30,943 bases of DNA from Chromera velia. Taxonomy: Eukaryota > Sar > Chromeraceae. Every line of letters begins with the position of its first letter. Position 1 is the first letter of the stretch. The position numbers were made by a program, and so were the translations under genes. The stretch is taken from positions 1 through 30,943 of the forward strand of contig JAHBMJ010000196.1 of the NCBI GenBank assembly GCA_018398765.1. Reading direction: 5' to 3'. Below the pieces are notes generated by a model that saw only the letters and a program-made list of their open reading frames with translations, had not been told where the DNA came from and searched no databases. Shown here one piece after another: positions 9,330 to 20,757 of this stretch.

Positions 9330-12300
9330 TCACTCAGGAGACGGCGACATCCCTGGATTGGAGGGTGGGGGGAGCTGCACACACACACACACACTCAGGC
9401 ACAGACAGACAGATGACATAAGCAAACGTGTAAATTCTTCTGGTGATCTAACACACGCACGGAGCGAAGACCGGAAACATATGCACAAATGACAGCCGTC
9501 TGATCGACCAACAGACTTTCCTTCTCTCTCTCTCTCTCTCTTTGCCACCTTCCTTTACATCCTCCAGAGAAGACGCCGGATTGAGTGAGACGCAGAAAGA
9601 AGCGCACAGAAGATCAGACACACACAGAAGAGAATCAATCGTTCTGTACAAAGAGAAAGGCAGCAAGCAGACCAGAGACAGAAAAAAGAGGAACTCACCG
9701 CCATGTGCCGATGCCCTCCGCCCCCGTACCCCCTGCCCCCCCCCCCCCCCCCTCCCATGAGGCCCCGCTGATGGTCCACATCCCCCCCGTGAGGCATTCC
9801 CCCGTGAGGCCCGGGACCAGGTCCGGGCACTCCCCTCATGCCCTCATGCCCATGCAGCCCCGCATCATCACCCCCCATGTCACCCCCATACATACCCCCC
9901 CCTCCCATCAACAGCCCCTGGTGCTGCATCGGCAGCAGCCCCCCCCCCGGCCCCCCCGGCTGTTGCTGCTGTTGCCCTGGCCCCCCGCCTCCAGGTCGAC
10001 CGGGCGGATGGTGGCCCGGTTGGAGCGGCATTTGGTTGCGTGACACGAACTGCATGCATGGGAGGGAGGGAGGCACAAATGGAAAGGATATAAAGGGGCG
10101 TTTGGCGTGCTTGGGCAATTAAGATAACCTAGAGACTCACGCGAGAGTTCGCATGAAATGTGCGAATCCTGACAGCCTCATTGTCGACTCATGCGTCTCT
10201 GCACCTTCCCGGAAAGAAGGTCGAAGCTAGCTGATGTAGTGTCAAAACAAAAGAGAAAAACAGAAAAGAAAAAAAACACTCCAGGGATCCAACACATGAC
10301 GGAAAGGAAAAGCATGGAGACAGCCAGCGAGACCATCCACCGATTTACTGGAGCACTCTCGAAGAATCCACGGCCCCCTTTCCTGAGGAAAAAAAAATGT
10401 TACACAAGAAGTGCTCACCCCGTGACCTCCCATGAACTGCTGTTGTTGCTGCTGCTGCAACATCCCCTTCGGGTCTCCCTGAAGTCCAACTCCCCCTTGT
10501 TGTCCTCCCTGCAAGAAGAACTGCTGTTGCTGTCCTCCCTGCGGCCCTCCCTGATGCCCCTGCTGGTGGGGCAGGGGGCCGCCCTGACCCGCGAAGTGCC
10601 CGCCGAGGCTCTGCAACACCGCCAGATTCGTTTGAGGGTTCCCTTGGAACAGTCCCAAATTATGCAGTTGCTGCTGCTGTTGGGGCGTCAAGGGGGGCTG
10701 TCCTTGCAAATGTTGTTGCAACGCTTGGGGCAATCCCCCTCCCCCCTGCTGTGCTGCCAGCAGAGCAGCATGAGTCTGTGGTTGACCCTGGAGGTTGAAC
10801 GGCTGGTGCTGCTGCGGCATACGCTGCTGCTGTTGGTTGGGCGGCTGCTGAGGGAGCCCGCCTTGCCCCTGCGGTCCTCCCGGGTGTCCTCCGTCCTCTG
10901 GGCCCGGCTGGTTGCCGATCAAATTTGCCAACTGCAAAGTGGCAGGGAATGCCCCTCCTCCCTCCGGACCTGCCCCCCCCGGCTGCTGTTGCTGCTGCTG
11001 TTGGGGAAGAGGAATAGACCCCCTTGGCCCTCCTGGCTGCTGCTGTGCAGGTGACTGTTGCTGGGAAGTGGCAGGCCCTCCCGCTCCCTGAGGCCTGTTG
11101 CCCGCGTTCTGCTGCACAAATATCCCCCACAGAGGGAGAGAGAGAGAAGGAACGGACCAAAGAATGAAGGAGAAGGAGGGAAAAAAAGGTGATTTATTTG
11201 CGTTGCGTCTTCTGTGCCAACGAGAGGAAGGGAAGGGAGAACGTGGGGGCAGCAGCATCAAGCAAGAGACTAAACAGAGAGGAGGGAAGGAAGCACGGGC
11301 GGGGGAAGGAAGGGGTCTGCCTACTCAGAAGAGAACAGAACAGAATGACACCAAGGAAACCGCTAGTTTTGTTCTCTAGAGTCCTTTCGATTCGTCCTCG
11401 TCACACACTCGCGTCTTCAAAGAAGAAAAAAAATGAGCACGCAGTCGGCCAGAAGAAACGACAGATAATATTGCCAGAAAGACGGTGAGTGTCACAATAG
11501 CATTCGTACAGATGGGTGCCATCTTTCATTCACTCACCCGTCCTCTCTCATTCTCTCCTTGTCCTTGGCCGCCGCCCTCACCCTCTCCATGCTGAGTCTG
11601 CGCACCCCCTGCCTGCTGCCCTTGTCCCTGAACCCCTGCCACTTGGGCAGCACCCTGTTGCTGCTGTTGGTGCTGCATCTGTCCTAGCATCATCTGAGCC
11701 TGACTGAGCAGCTCAGGAGAGATCCCGCTGGCCGCTGCCGGATTCGGTGTTTGGGGGTTCTGCAGCTGTAGAAAGGGGGCAGCGCCTGGAGTCAGGTAGA
11801 GCGGCGGCTGTCCCCCACCCTCTGTTCCCCCCTGCTGCTGGGCCTGTGCGAGGATGGCAGCGTGTATGTGTGCGGGGTCAATGCCGCCGTGTGCCTGGGG
11901 TCCTCCTGGACCTGCCTGGTCTCCCTGGCCGTCGCTCTCTTGACCCTTTGGGGGGTTGAAAGGAAAGGAAAGGGAAAGACACACACACACACACACACAC
12001 AGGGAAAGGGGGGAGGAAGAATTAATGTAGGACACAAATGAACAAATCCACAGGTGAACTCCGAACCAGACACTTGAACGAATGAGAGAAAAAGGCAAAG
12101 GAAGAGAAACGAGAAAGTGAAAAGAAAAAGAGAGCAACGGGTCTGGGATTGCAAGCAAAAACAAGTGCCTGCAAGAGGGGGGAAAGACTTACCGGAAGGT
12201 TCATTTGCCCCTGCGCGAGTCCTTGAGCGGCTGCCTGGATGGCGTGAAATTGCAAAAGTTGCTGTTGGGGAGTCAAGTTAGGCTGGATGACCAGGTGCTG

Positions 12301-13176
12301 GAGCTGTGCCAGGGTGATCGGTTGCGTCGTGGGGACCTGCAGTGCCGCTGCAGCGAGCTGAGGGTACGCCTGTCCATACGCTTGTGCCTGTTGGATCTGC
12401 TGCTGCAGATGTTGGAAGGTGGGCTGCAAGAGCATGGGGTTGTACACCTGGTGCTGGTGGTTGGGGGGGAAGTTCTGCTGAGGGTGGAGTGGAGTGTCGG
12501 TCTGCTGCTGACCCTGGTTTGGACCTGCCTGGCCTTGGGCTGATGGCTGCCCCTGCTGCTGTTGCTGCTGCCCCTGATGGCCTTCGGGGGCGCTGCTTCC
12601 CTGCTGCTGCTGCTGCTGCTGCACGCCGGGGACGTTGGGCGACGCTTGGGGGGGAGAGTGTGGTATTGATTGGGGGGCTTGCTGCTGCTGCTGTTGCTGA
12701 AGTTGGAGAGCCTGCAAGGAGAGGAAGGAAGAGAGACAGAAGGGTCACGTCAGGAAGACAAACAGAAACACAACAAACAAGGAGAATCAGAGGAGAAAGA
12801 GAGGCGCGTCCACTGACGGAGACACGGGCTTCTATGACGAGCGCACCCTCCGTTAAATAGATACACATGAGTCTTTTGTTTGTTTGAAAGGTCTTCATTC
12901 ACTTCCTCATGCTCTGACCGACCCCAAAGAGCTGTTGGATTTGGAGGGGCGTCACCATGCCCGCCTGCCCCCCGGCCAGAATCGGAGCGTAAGGAGAGTA
13001 CAGGTGCCCCCCGAGCTGCCCTGCAAGCTGCTGGCCGACCGGAAGCCCTGCCGCCATCGCTGCCTGCGCCTGCTGAATCTGGAAGGGCAGGCTTCCAACT
13101 CCGCCATGGGCCGGGAAGTCTGCATCCATTCATTTCGTTCGACACCATACGAGGGGGACGAGGACACAGACACACA

Positions 13177-13211
<35 letters not shown>

Positions 13212-14330
13212 CGAGAAAGAGACAGAAATATTGTAAGCGAGATGCATATATTGAAGCACACAAACTTTCCCAACACCAGTGAATCCAGTCAACGATCATG
13301 AGAGACAGACAAACTGAGGAAGGGAGGTCTGCCAGATAGAAGGAAGTCCGCGAAATCCTTCAACAAGGCAAGGAGTCTGTCTCTCCTTCAAAAATTGTGC
13401 TCCTTCCTTCCTTCCTTCACGATCAATCGAATCAATCCGGTGGGGGGGAGAGAGAGAGAGAGAGAAACTAGATCGGGGGAAAGAAGAAAATGAGGGACAG
13501 GGGAGGGGAGGGACTCACTTGCTTGCTGTACGTGGGGAGGTGCGACCCCAAAGGTTTTCGAGTATTCGACCCCCACTGCGGTAGGCCACTTCCAGGGAGC
13601 ATCGGGATCTCCGTCGTCCCTCTGTCCTCCTGCCTTTCCGTCCTTTCCATTCGCTGCCTTATTTCCCTTCCCCCCCACACTCTGAACGTTGCCCACCGGT
13701 TTCTTCAGCTTAGCCAACCCCTCATCGAGAACAGAAGATATATTTTTTTGGACGAGCTCGGCCTTCTCCTGCACGTACGCAGAGAGAGGAGGGACGGGAG
13801 GGACGTGAAAGAAAAGAGTCCAAGAAAGACATGTGGAAGGGTAAACGAAAAGCAGGAAAGAGAGAGAACGACAGACAAAAGATTGGGAAGAGATCCGAAT
13901 TCGAGAAAAGCATAGAAGGAAAAAAAAAACAGTGAAGATGACAAGAAGATGAGAAAAACTTCCCCCACCCAAACAGAGGTCAAGCAGAAAGGGGATCAAA
14001 AGAAGGAGGGAGAAGGAGAAGCGAGACTGCATGCATGCCAATTTGCTGACTGACCACGAGAGGTTGAATCGGTCTTTTTTCCTCCCCCCCCGCCGGTGCA
14101 CCCCCTGCTTGTCCTTGTCCTGCCGTTCTTCCGTCCCCCCCCTGTGCCCCCCCTACCCTGTTTCTGTCCTGCTGCCTCTGTTGCTGTTGCTGCTTTTGCT
14201 GCTCTTGCTCAAGTTGCATAGCTGCTGCCTGAAGGTTCGCTGTAGTCAGGTCTGGCCCCCGGGTTTCTCCCGACTTCCCCCCTGTTGGGGCGCCGGCACC
14301 GTTGGCTCCTCCCTGAAGGTGCGCAGCGGC
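9330..14330 (-). other. Low-complexity Gln/Gly/Pro-rich tail of the ataxin-2 homolog (exons 13-20)
   Basis: About 910 residues with Gln runs, QAQA and GGQGG repeats and His/Met-rich patches, interrupted by a short folded-looking helix in exon 14 (EKAELVQKNISSVLDEGLAK). Four tracts have exactly seven Gln. The final exon encodes LPPPSNPGMSPSPE and a TGA stop. Such tails in ataxin-2 proteins support condensate or granule formation; that role here is inferred. Confidence 0.75.
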
Positions 14331-17300
14331 CTGAAAACACCACACACGCACGGCACTCACACACGCACACACACGCACATTACACATACAGATAGAGAGA
14401 GCGAGATAGAAAGGGGGAGAGTAGAAAAACATGTCACAGGACGAAAAATGCGGAAGAATTGACACGAGACGTCGCAGCATAAAACGAGCTGAGGGACTCG
14501 AAAAAATGAAACTCTGAAGAAAATCTCCCACCTCTTACAGCCCCGTCTTACATGCGTCTCTCAGGGTTACAGATTCCTTGTTCTTCTTTCCTTTTTGTTT
14601 GCGAATGGGGAGACGACAAGTCCAGGAGAAGCAAAAAAGATGAACAGAGGTTGAGAAAGAAGCAAAGCAAATGAAGAAAAAAGACAACCACCAGAGAACA
14701 AAAGCGCGTCCCCCCCCTCCGAACAAGAGAAAAGATGCAAAGCGGACGGAACAGGCAGCTGAATGCAAGCAAAAGGAGGACAGAGAGACAGCCGACAGAC
14801 CTGCATTGCAAGTCTCACCGCTGGATCGGCAGCTGCAGCTGCTCCAGCGCCGCCCCCCTGGCCGGACGTCTGAGATTGCGACGCCTGGGAACCGCCATTC
14901 CCCCCCTGTCCTCCCTGAATACCCGTGGGGGTAAAGGCGTTCGCGTTTGGATTGAAACTGAAAGCATTCGGGTTCATTGCCCCTCCCTGTTTCAAGCCAT
15001 CCTTATCCTGTTTGTCTCTCTGAACCCCGGGCTGACGGGGAAGATGCATGCCTCCCAACGGTCCGCCGTTTCCCGCAACACCCACTTGTTGTTGCAGTTG
15101 CTGCTGCTGGGCAGGCAGGCCGAGAGGACGAGGGCCTGCAGGTCCTCCAGGCCCCGCGTGGCTGGACGCTGCAGCTGCCGCTCCCTGTGCTCCGGCTGCT
15201 GCTCCTACCTTCTGCTGATCTTTCAGAAGAGGGGGGGCGCCAGGAGAGTCTGCGGCCTTCGATGCCTTTTTCGGCGTAACGGTGCCAGAGCTGCATCGAT
15301 CAAACAAGTACGAAGGGGAAGCAAGGCAAATCAGTGGACCCCATATCTGACAGTCATTGAAAGTTGTAAAGTGCAGAGGGGTCATGCAAAGGAAGAAAGG
15401 CGAGACGAGACATGGGAGACCAAAAAGGAAAGAACGGACGACAAACAAAAAATGAGAAGCGTAAGCAAGCAGGTAGAGAAACCAGCCCGTGAATTAAGGT
15501 CATCATGTGAGACGGGAAAGCAAAGAGACGCCTGTTTACCAACAGGCAGACGAAAAATGGGACACGAAAAACAGAGAAAGAAAAAGGGGAACACCGCGAC
15601 TGAGACAGGGACGACCGACCTAAGCAATTGAGAGATTCTCTCGAGTGACTGCTTAAACTCTTCCTTCTCGTTTTTCCTGTCGCTCTGGTCGCTTCTCGTT
15701 TGCTTCTTCCCCGTTTGCGTCATCTTGAAGTTGATCCATTGATTCCTCATGTGGTCGTCCAACTTCGGCAACGCAGGCTCGAGGCAGAGAGCGTTCAACC
15801 CCTGCATGGCATGCCATGGGTGGCAGGCACAGCATGACGACAAACTATGCAGGCAGGCAGGCAGGCAGGCAGGCAGCAGACGGTCAAAAACGCCGAGCCA
15901 GGCAGGCAGGCAGGCAGGCAGCAGACGGCCAAAAACGCCGAGCCAGGCAGGCAGGCAGGCATGAATCAGGGAACGCATAAAAAACGCGTCAGTCAGTGAG
16001 TGAGTGAGTGAGTGAAGACTCCCTCCCTCCCTCCCACAGAAACAAACGAGAGGGAGATGATAGATGCGATGCAACAGAGAGACGGAGAAAGTGACGAGAA
16101 AGAAGAAAACCGTCACGGTGCAAAAACGTAGGATGGAGCATGGAAGAGCGGGAAACGAGAGGTAGATGGGCAAAAGTGGCGCGCGCGCGCGCGCACACAC
16201 ACACACACACACACAAGCGCGCGCCGAGACATACATACACTGAAGGACAGATACGTTGAGTGCTGTGTCCTCTGGATGTTTCACTTCCTTTCTACTCACA
16301 GTCATGCCGGGGCCCGCCCTTGAAGGTCTCTCGTCTTTCTTCTCGCCGGGCATTAAGGGAAGAACCCCAGTCTTGCCATCGCTGCGGCCCCCGGTCTGCC
16401 CTTTTGTACGACGTCCGTCTGCACTCTCTCTCTCACACACACACACACTCACACACACTCACACACGTACAGGTAGACATACTTGCCTGCCTACAACCCC
16501 TACCCAGCCATGCACACACACATACAAGCACAATCACGAACGTACGTGCAAACACAAAAGGGAGACAACTGAAAGGAGAGGAAAAAGTGAGGATTTCTGC
16601 ATAGAGGCCGACAACTAAGAACCGATTGACTGACCATCCATCATTTCAAGTCCTGCAGAGACGGAGAGCATGTCAGGCCCCCCCACAAGAGGCCTTCCAG
16701 AACTGTCAAGGCCCATTCCAGCAGACGGATGGGGAGGGGGCTGCAGAGAGGGAGAGAGACACAACGGAATGCCTGGATGGTACAGGAGAGGGAGGGAGGG
16801 ACCCCGGGAGGAACAGAGAGGGAAGAGAGAGGACTTTATGAAATGCTCTCCTCGTAATTGATTGTATCTATCGTGTTTTCTTTGCGACTGGGACCTTTTT
16901 CTTCTTTGCTGCCGGCCTTGGGATGAAGTCAGCGAGCTGTCTGAGTCCGTATCACAAACATAGTCCAGAATGATATCAAGCTGAGCAGAACAAGGGAATA
17001 CCAGAACAGGAGAACCAAAGCACTTCCTGAACGAACACCCAATTTTAACGACGGTGTATGACGATGGAAAAGAAAAGGATCAGCCGATTCTTCTCCCTCC
17101 TGCAATCAATCAATCGGTGGACCCACCCACCTACCTTTGCAGGTCCCCCCTTTTTCCCTTTGTCTCCCTGTCCACGGGGGCTGTCCCCCGTTCCCGTTCC
17201 CCCGCCCCCCTGTTGTTTGAAATTCCCCCCCCCTCTTCCACCAGCTTCTCCCTTCAAGTTGTCTTTCTTGTACCCTCCTGTGCCGTCCACAGCTCCGAAC

Positions 17301-20300
17301 AAACGCTCCTCGTCTTGCTGCAAAGAGAGAGAATGCGAAAGAACACAAAACAGTCGAGGAAAGCAACAAAGCACCGAGGCAAGCAAGAAGCAGAACAGAA
17401 AAAAATTCAGACATGCGGAAGAGCTCCTTCTTCTTTTCCCCACAGACACGAAGACGGGGGACTGTCACACACAAAACAGAAGCGCACCCAAACGTGGACG
17501 CTCAAAAGACACAGATATGTGGTGCTGCACCTTCGATGAACCTCTCTCAGTCCCTCACACGCAAGTTCTCTCACACGCAAGTTGAGGACTATCTCCGCTC
17601 TTTTGACTCAAGATGTGCAACGAATTGCATCCATAGAGGCAAGCGGAAAAAGATGAGGCGGGTGAAGTTGAAAGCCAGGTAAGAAAACGAAAAAGAACAA
17701 ACACGTGCACTCACATCATCCTTGCCCTCTAAGTTCTCTGCGTCATAGTTTCCCCCCTGCAAACCCAAACACGCAAAAGCAGGTGACCAGAAAAAGGTGA
17801 AAATCTTCGAAGGATAACATGCAGAGAAAGCCACAAGCACGCTGAAATGTGACAGATCCTGCAGTCAAGCACCGATCCGTAGAAGGAAAAAAATCGAGGA
17901 TAAAAGGAAAAAGACAGATCACGTATCGGACAAGAGGAAAGGAAGAGAAAGGGAAGAAACCTGCCGTACGGAACGGAAAAATTGTTCGGTAATCTCTCTG
18001 TGTGTTCGTTCGTACGTCTCGATCTCTGTCAGACTCCCTGTCGATATTCTCAAAGAGATCCGTCTCTCTCTCTCTGTGTCTGCGGCCAGGCCTCACGCCT
18101 TCCCTTCCCTCCATTCCAATCGGAATAAAGAGACCCCCCCCCTGTTCTCATGCCCCCACAACCCGAACACCATTGAAAGCGAGAAAAGGGAAGATCATGT
18201 CACAAAGCACGAGTAGCTTCAACAGCAGCCTTTCCAGCTTGTCCTTGCGGTTAAAATTTTCAGCTGACTGACTGACAGAATCTTCGATTTCTCTTGCAAT
18301 CCGCTCTGCCCTTCTCTTGTACTCGTCCGGAATCGCCTCTCTATTCAGAGCTGTCGTGTACAGTTCTTCGTGGTACGTGGAGGACACTTTGAACTTGTCC
18401 TGATTAACCCTGTAGGCAGGCAGGCAGGAAGGAAGGAAGGAAACAGACAAGCAGAGAAGACGGTAAGGGAGATAAACAAAAGGCTCTCCTCGTCTCCCAT
18501 CAACAGAAAAAACACTGCATGGGGCCTTTCCAAACACATGCAGCGGACCCCAGAGGGGGGGGGTGGAAGCGAGAGGGAAAGCGAGGGTAGAGACAAAGAA
18601 AGAAAGAGCGAGGAGGGGGGGGGACGAAAACAGACAGGGCAGAAAGATGCTGTCCCTCAAAGAGATTTTGAAAAGCCAGCTGACTGCTTGCAAAAAACAT
18701 GCACACACAAATTGTCGTTCACTGAATTTCTTTCCCCCCACATGAGGCAAAAAAGGAAAGAAGGAACAAACGACACGCACGTCTGCACTCATGACCGACC
18801 GACTCACGCTCGGATAGATGAGAGAGACTGACGTGAATTGATCAAAAACATGAGCGTTTGCAGCCCCCCCTCCCCTGCCCCCTCCCCTCTGAGCAAGCCC
18901 CCCCCTTTTGGATTCCAAACTCTCAAGGCCTCCAAGCCCCCCGCCATCTTCAAGACCCCCTGCACACACGCACACACACACACACAACATGAACCGTTTG
19001 ACGAAGAAAGACGCGCACCCCTCGCCGGGACAAGAACAAAAAACCGGTGTCCACAGAGAGCACAAACGAGTTGGAGGGAAGGAGAGAGAGGAAAACAGAA
19101 CATCCAGGCAGGCAACCGGTGAGTCAAGAAAAGAAAACAAGGAAGAGAGGAAAGAGCGCACAAACGGTAAGAAGAAGTGCCATTTCATTGCCACACACAT
19201 TCACACTTACATATGTCTTCGCACACATACGAAGGAACTCACCTCCAGACCCGCCCCAATCTGTAAACTTCACTAGGTCCCTCTCTCCTCCAACTGCAGC
19301 ACCAGTGTAGCACAGACAACAAAGCAAATCAGACAGACAGACAGAAACAAGCGAGGGAGCCTCTTGCCACCGATTTACTTCCCTTGGCCTTTGGCGGAAG
19401 GAAGGCAGGGAGAGAAGCGGGGAAAGGAGGAAAAAAGAGGTGAATGAAGACAGCAAACTCAACCGTGACACGGCATAAACGCAAACATGAGGAGACGGGA
19501 AACCAAACAAACGGAAATCCAAACCAGCCAGCCGCAAAGCCCCCACTGCAAAGCAATCTGTTGGTGTGATCATTCACTCACTGCAGCAAGAGGCCAAAGC
19601 TTTTCTGAAACAGCAACCAACAGACAGACAAGCAGACACAACGACCGACAGGGGGAATTGAAATCAGCATACAGCAGGAACAGCACACCATTCTAGACAC
19701 CATATGGCAAGTTCTTCATACTTGCAGTAGCAAAAGAAGACCGATGAATTCCTCCGAAAAAGCATTGCTTCGGAAGATTCTGCATGGGTGGGTGGACTGA
19801 CGGGGGCCTAGCGTTGATGAGATTTCCGTATCCGTTCTAAAAGCCTCGTTTTTCAGTTTCTTCTTTGCGTCCTCGTGAGCCATGACGTCCACCGGGACGT
19901 TCTTCGCACTCAACGCCACCAAATCCTTGTGCCAAACAATCATGTTCTCCACCACCTCACCAGTCCTTCGACCCTGCATCAGCATACTCATCCATCCATC
20001 CATCCATCCATCCATCCATCCATCCATCCAAGACTTCTTTCTTTTAGTTTGTCGTATGCACGGGCTTCTTCAATCTCTTCCACATATCCGACAGTCCGTC
20101 AAGACAGTCAGCCAGCTCTTGGCCACGCAACAACAGATCGGCAAGCGGGCAAGCAAGCAAGCCATGGTAAGACGAGAAAGTTGCCCTCTTTCAACTTCTA
20201 CTTACGGGTGTGGAAGAAGAAACTAAAGCATTGCTTTCCCCCATAACCGCGCCAAGCCCCACTCTCCCACAACTCTTGTTCTCTTCCTGTCTGCAAGTCC

Positions 20301-20757
20301 GACTGACAGTCTCCTCATCTGCAAGTTCTCTTGCAAGTTTTAAGGAAATTGACATCTCGGGATTGCTTGACGACGATCTGCCTGCTTCAAAGCCGGGTGT
20401 GCATGACCAGAAGAGGCCCTCAATCTGGGCACCATTCTTCATCGAGCACACCACTGTCTGACCCTGCAAAGCAAAGAAAAGAAAGGCAGGGGGGCGGTGG
20501 GGGGGAGCCCAGCAGCACGGAAGAGGGATTGGAAGAATGGATGAAGACAAAGACACAGACATACTCCCTGTGGACCGACTCAGGGGAAAGGGGGCAGATT
20601 AGAGGAGGCAAGCAAACAACTCGTTGACCTAGAATTGAAGCAAACGGACACGTTGACTGACCACAAGACTACACATGACATACATGAACCTCTCAGGATT
20701 CACATCTTTGCCGCGATTTGCGGGCACCCTTGCCTGCTTTTCTCCGTCGTTCCTCAT
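9330..20757 (-). CDS. ATXN2: Ataxin-2 homolog (Lsm, LsmAD, PAM2, Q/G/P-rich tail), 20 exons
   Basis: Exons (minus strand): 20757-20662, 20463-20206, 19973-19802, 19293-19243, 18959-18833, 18409-18277, 17756-17715, 17317-17135, 16740-16635, 16418-16300, 15801-15620, 15290-14819, 14330-14055, 13768-13519, 13119-12923, 12711-12193, 11945-11538, 11111-10419, 10049-9699, 9374-9330. All phases match, giving about 1,559 residues. Order: Lsm domain (about 21-147), LsmAD domain (about 150-279), an acidic link with DEERLFGAV (295-303), the conserved block GLNALCLEPALP (430-441), PAM2 motifs (594-611), then a Gln/Gly/Pro-rich tail. Ataxin-2 proteins bind RNA and poly(A)-binding protein and act in translation, mRNA stability and stress granules. 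The start ATG has an in-frame TGA 30 bases upstream. The least certain junctions are the exon 17 acceptor (CAAAG; a CCAG 18 bases downstream is also in phase), the donors of exons 3 and 6, and exons 9-10, supported mainly by mutual phase. Confidence 0.88.
12601..12621 (-). repeat. Pure (CAG)7 in ataxin-2 exon 16
   Basis: Seven uninterrupted CTG on the plus strand encode seven Gln on the minus strand. The other long Gln tracts of the gene mix CAG with CAA. Confidence 0.9.
14927..14977 (-). other. Two overlapping PAM2 motifs in the ataxin-2 homolog
   Basis: Residues 595-611 read MNPNAFSFNPNANAFTP. The PAM2 core N-P-x-A-x-x-F-x-P occurs twice: NPNAFSFNP and NPNANAFTP, overlapping by two residues (NP). 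PAM2 binds the MLLE domain of poly(A)-binding protein, with the Phe as main anchor. Ataxin-2 proteins usually carry one copy. Confidence 0.88.
15850..15960. repeat. 45-bp minisatellite with GGCA core in ataxin-2 intron 10
   Basis: About two and a half units, each a (GGCA)n block followed by GCAGACGGYCAAAAACGCCG. The non-GGCA part recurs 45 bp later with one change (T/C). Confidence 0.85.
16177..16225. repeat. Alternating purine-pyrimidine tract (GC)n(AC)n in intron 10
   Basis: About sixteen bases of GC alternation run into (AC)n and then GCGCGCGCC, some 45 bp of near-continuous alternation. The flanking GGCGCGCGC and GCGCGCGCC are inverted repeats. Confidence 0.85.
18277..19973 (-). other. 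Ataxin-2 LsmAD domain exons 3-6
   Basis: Diagnostic blocks occur in the family order: AFRTDTEIS (exon 3), GERDLVKFTDW (exon 4, 51 bp), FDQF (end of exon 5), then YHEELYTTAL and AERIAREIE (exon 6). These match the LsmAD hallmarks seen in human and plant ataxin-2 proteins (F-x-T-D-x-x-I, W-D-Q-F, D-E-x-L-Y-T-T, A-x-x-I-A-x-E-I). A Gly-rich insert of about 35 residues in exon 5 splits the domain. Confidence 0.9.
19802..20757 (-). other. Ataxin-2 Lsm (SM-ATX) domain exons 1-3
   Basis: Exon 1 ends with PERFMYVMCSLV and exon 2 opens with GQTVVCSMKNGAQIEGLF, which joined gives the Sm1 signature of ataxin-2 (hydrophobic strand, G-x-x-V, K-N-G, E-G-x-F). A strand SISLKLAREL follows, then an insert of roughly 45-60 polar residues, then the closing strand ENMIVWHKDLVALSAKNVPV encoded by exon 3. 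The Lsm fold is expected to contact RNA or partner proteins. Confidence 0.88.
19990..20030. repeat. (ATCC)n microsatellite in ataxin-2 intron 2
   Basis: About ten tandem ATCC units, in the intron just upstream of the exon 3 acceptor. Confidence 0.9.

Noticed and set aside
10191-11054. 287-codon plus-strand ORF rich in Leu
   Set aside because: Antisense shadow of ataxin-2 exon 18; CTG/TTG on this strand are the CAG/CAA of the Gln tracts.
14735-15631. 298-codon plus-strand ORF
   Set aside because: Overlaps exons 11 and 12 of the ataxin-2 homolog in antisense; the minus strand has matching phases and the PAM2 motifs.
15382-16458. 358-codon minus-strand ORF
   Set aside because: It runs through introns. 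Only 15620-15801 and part of 16300-16418 are supported as exons; the remainder is simple-repeat translation.
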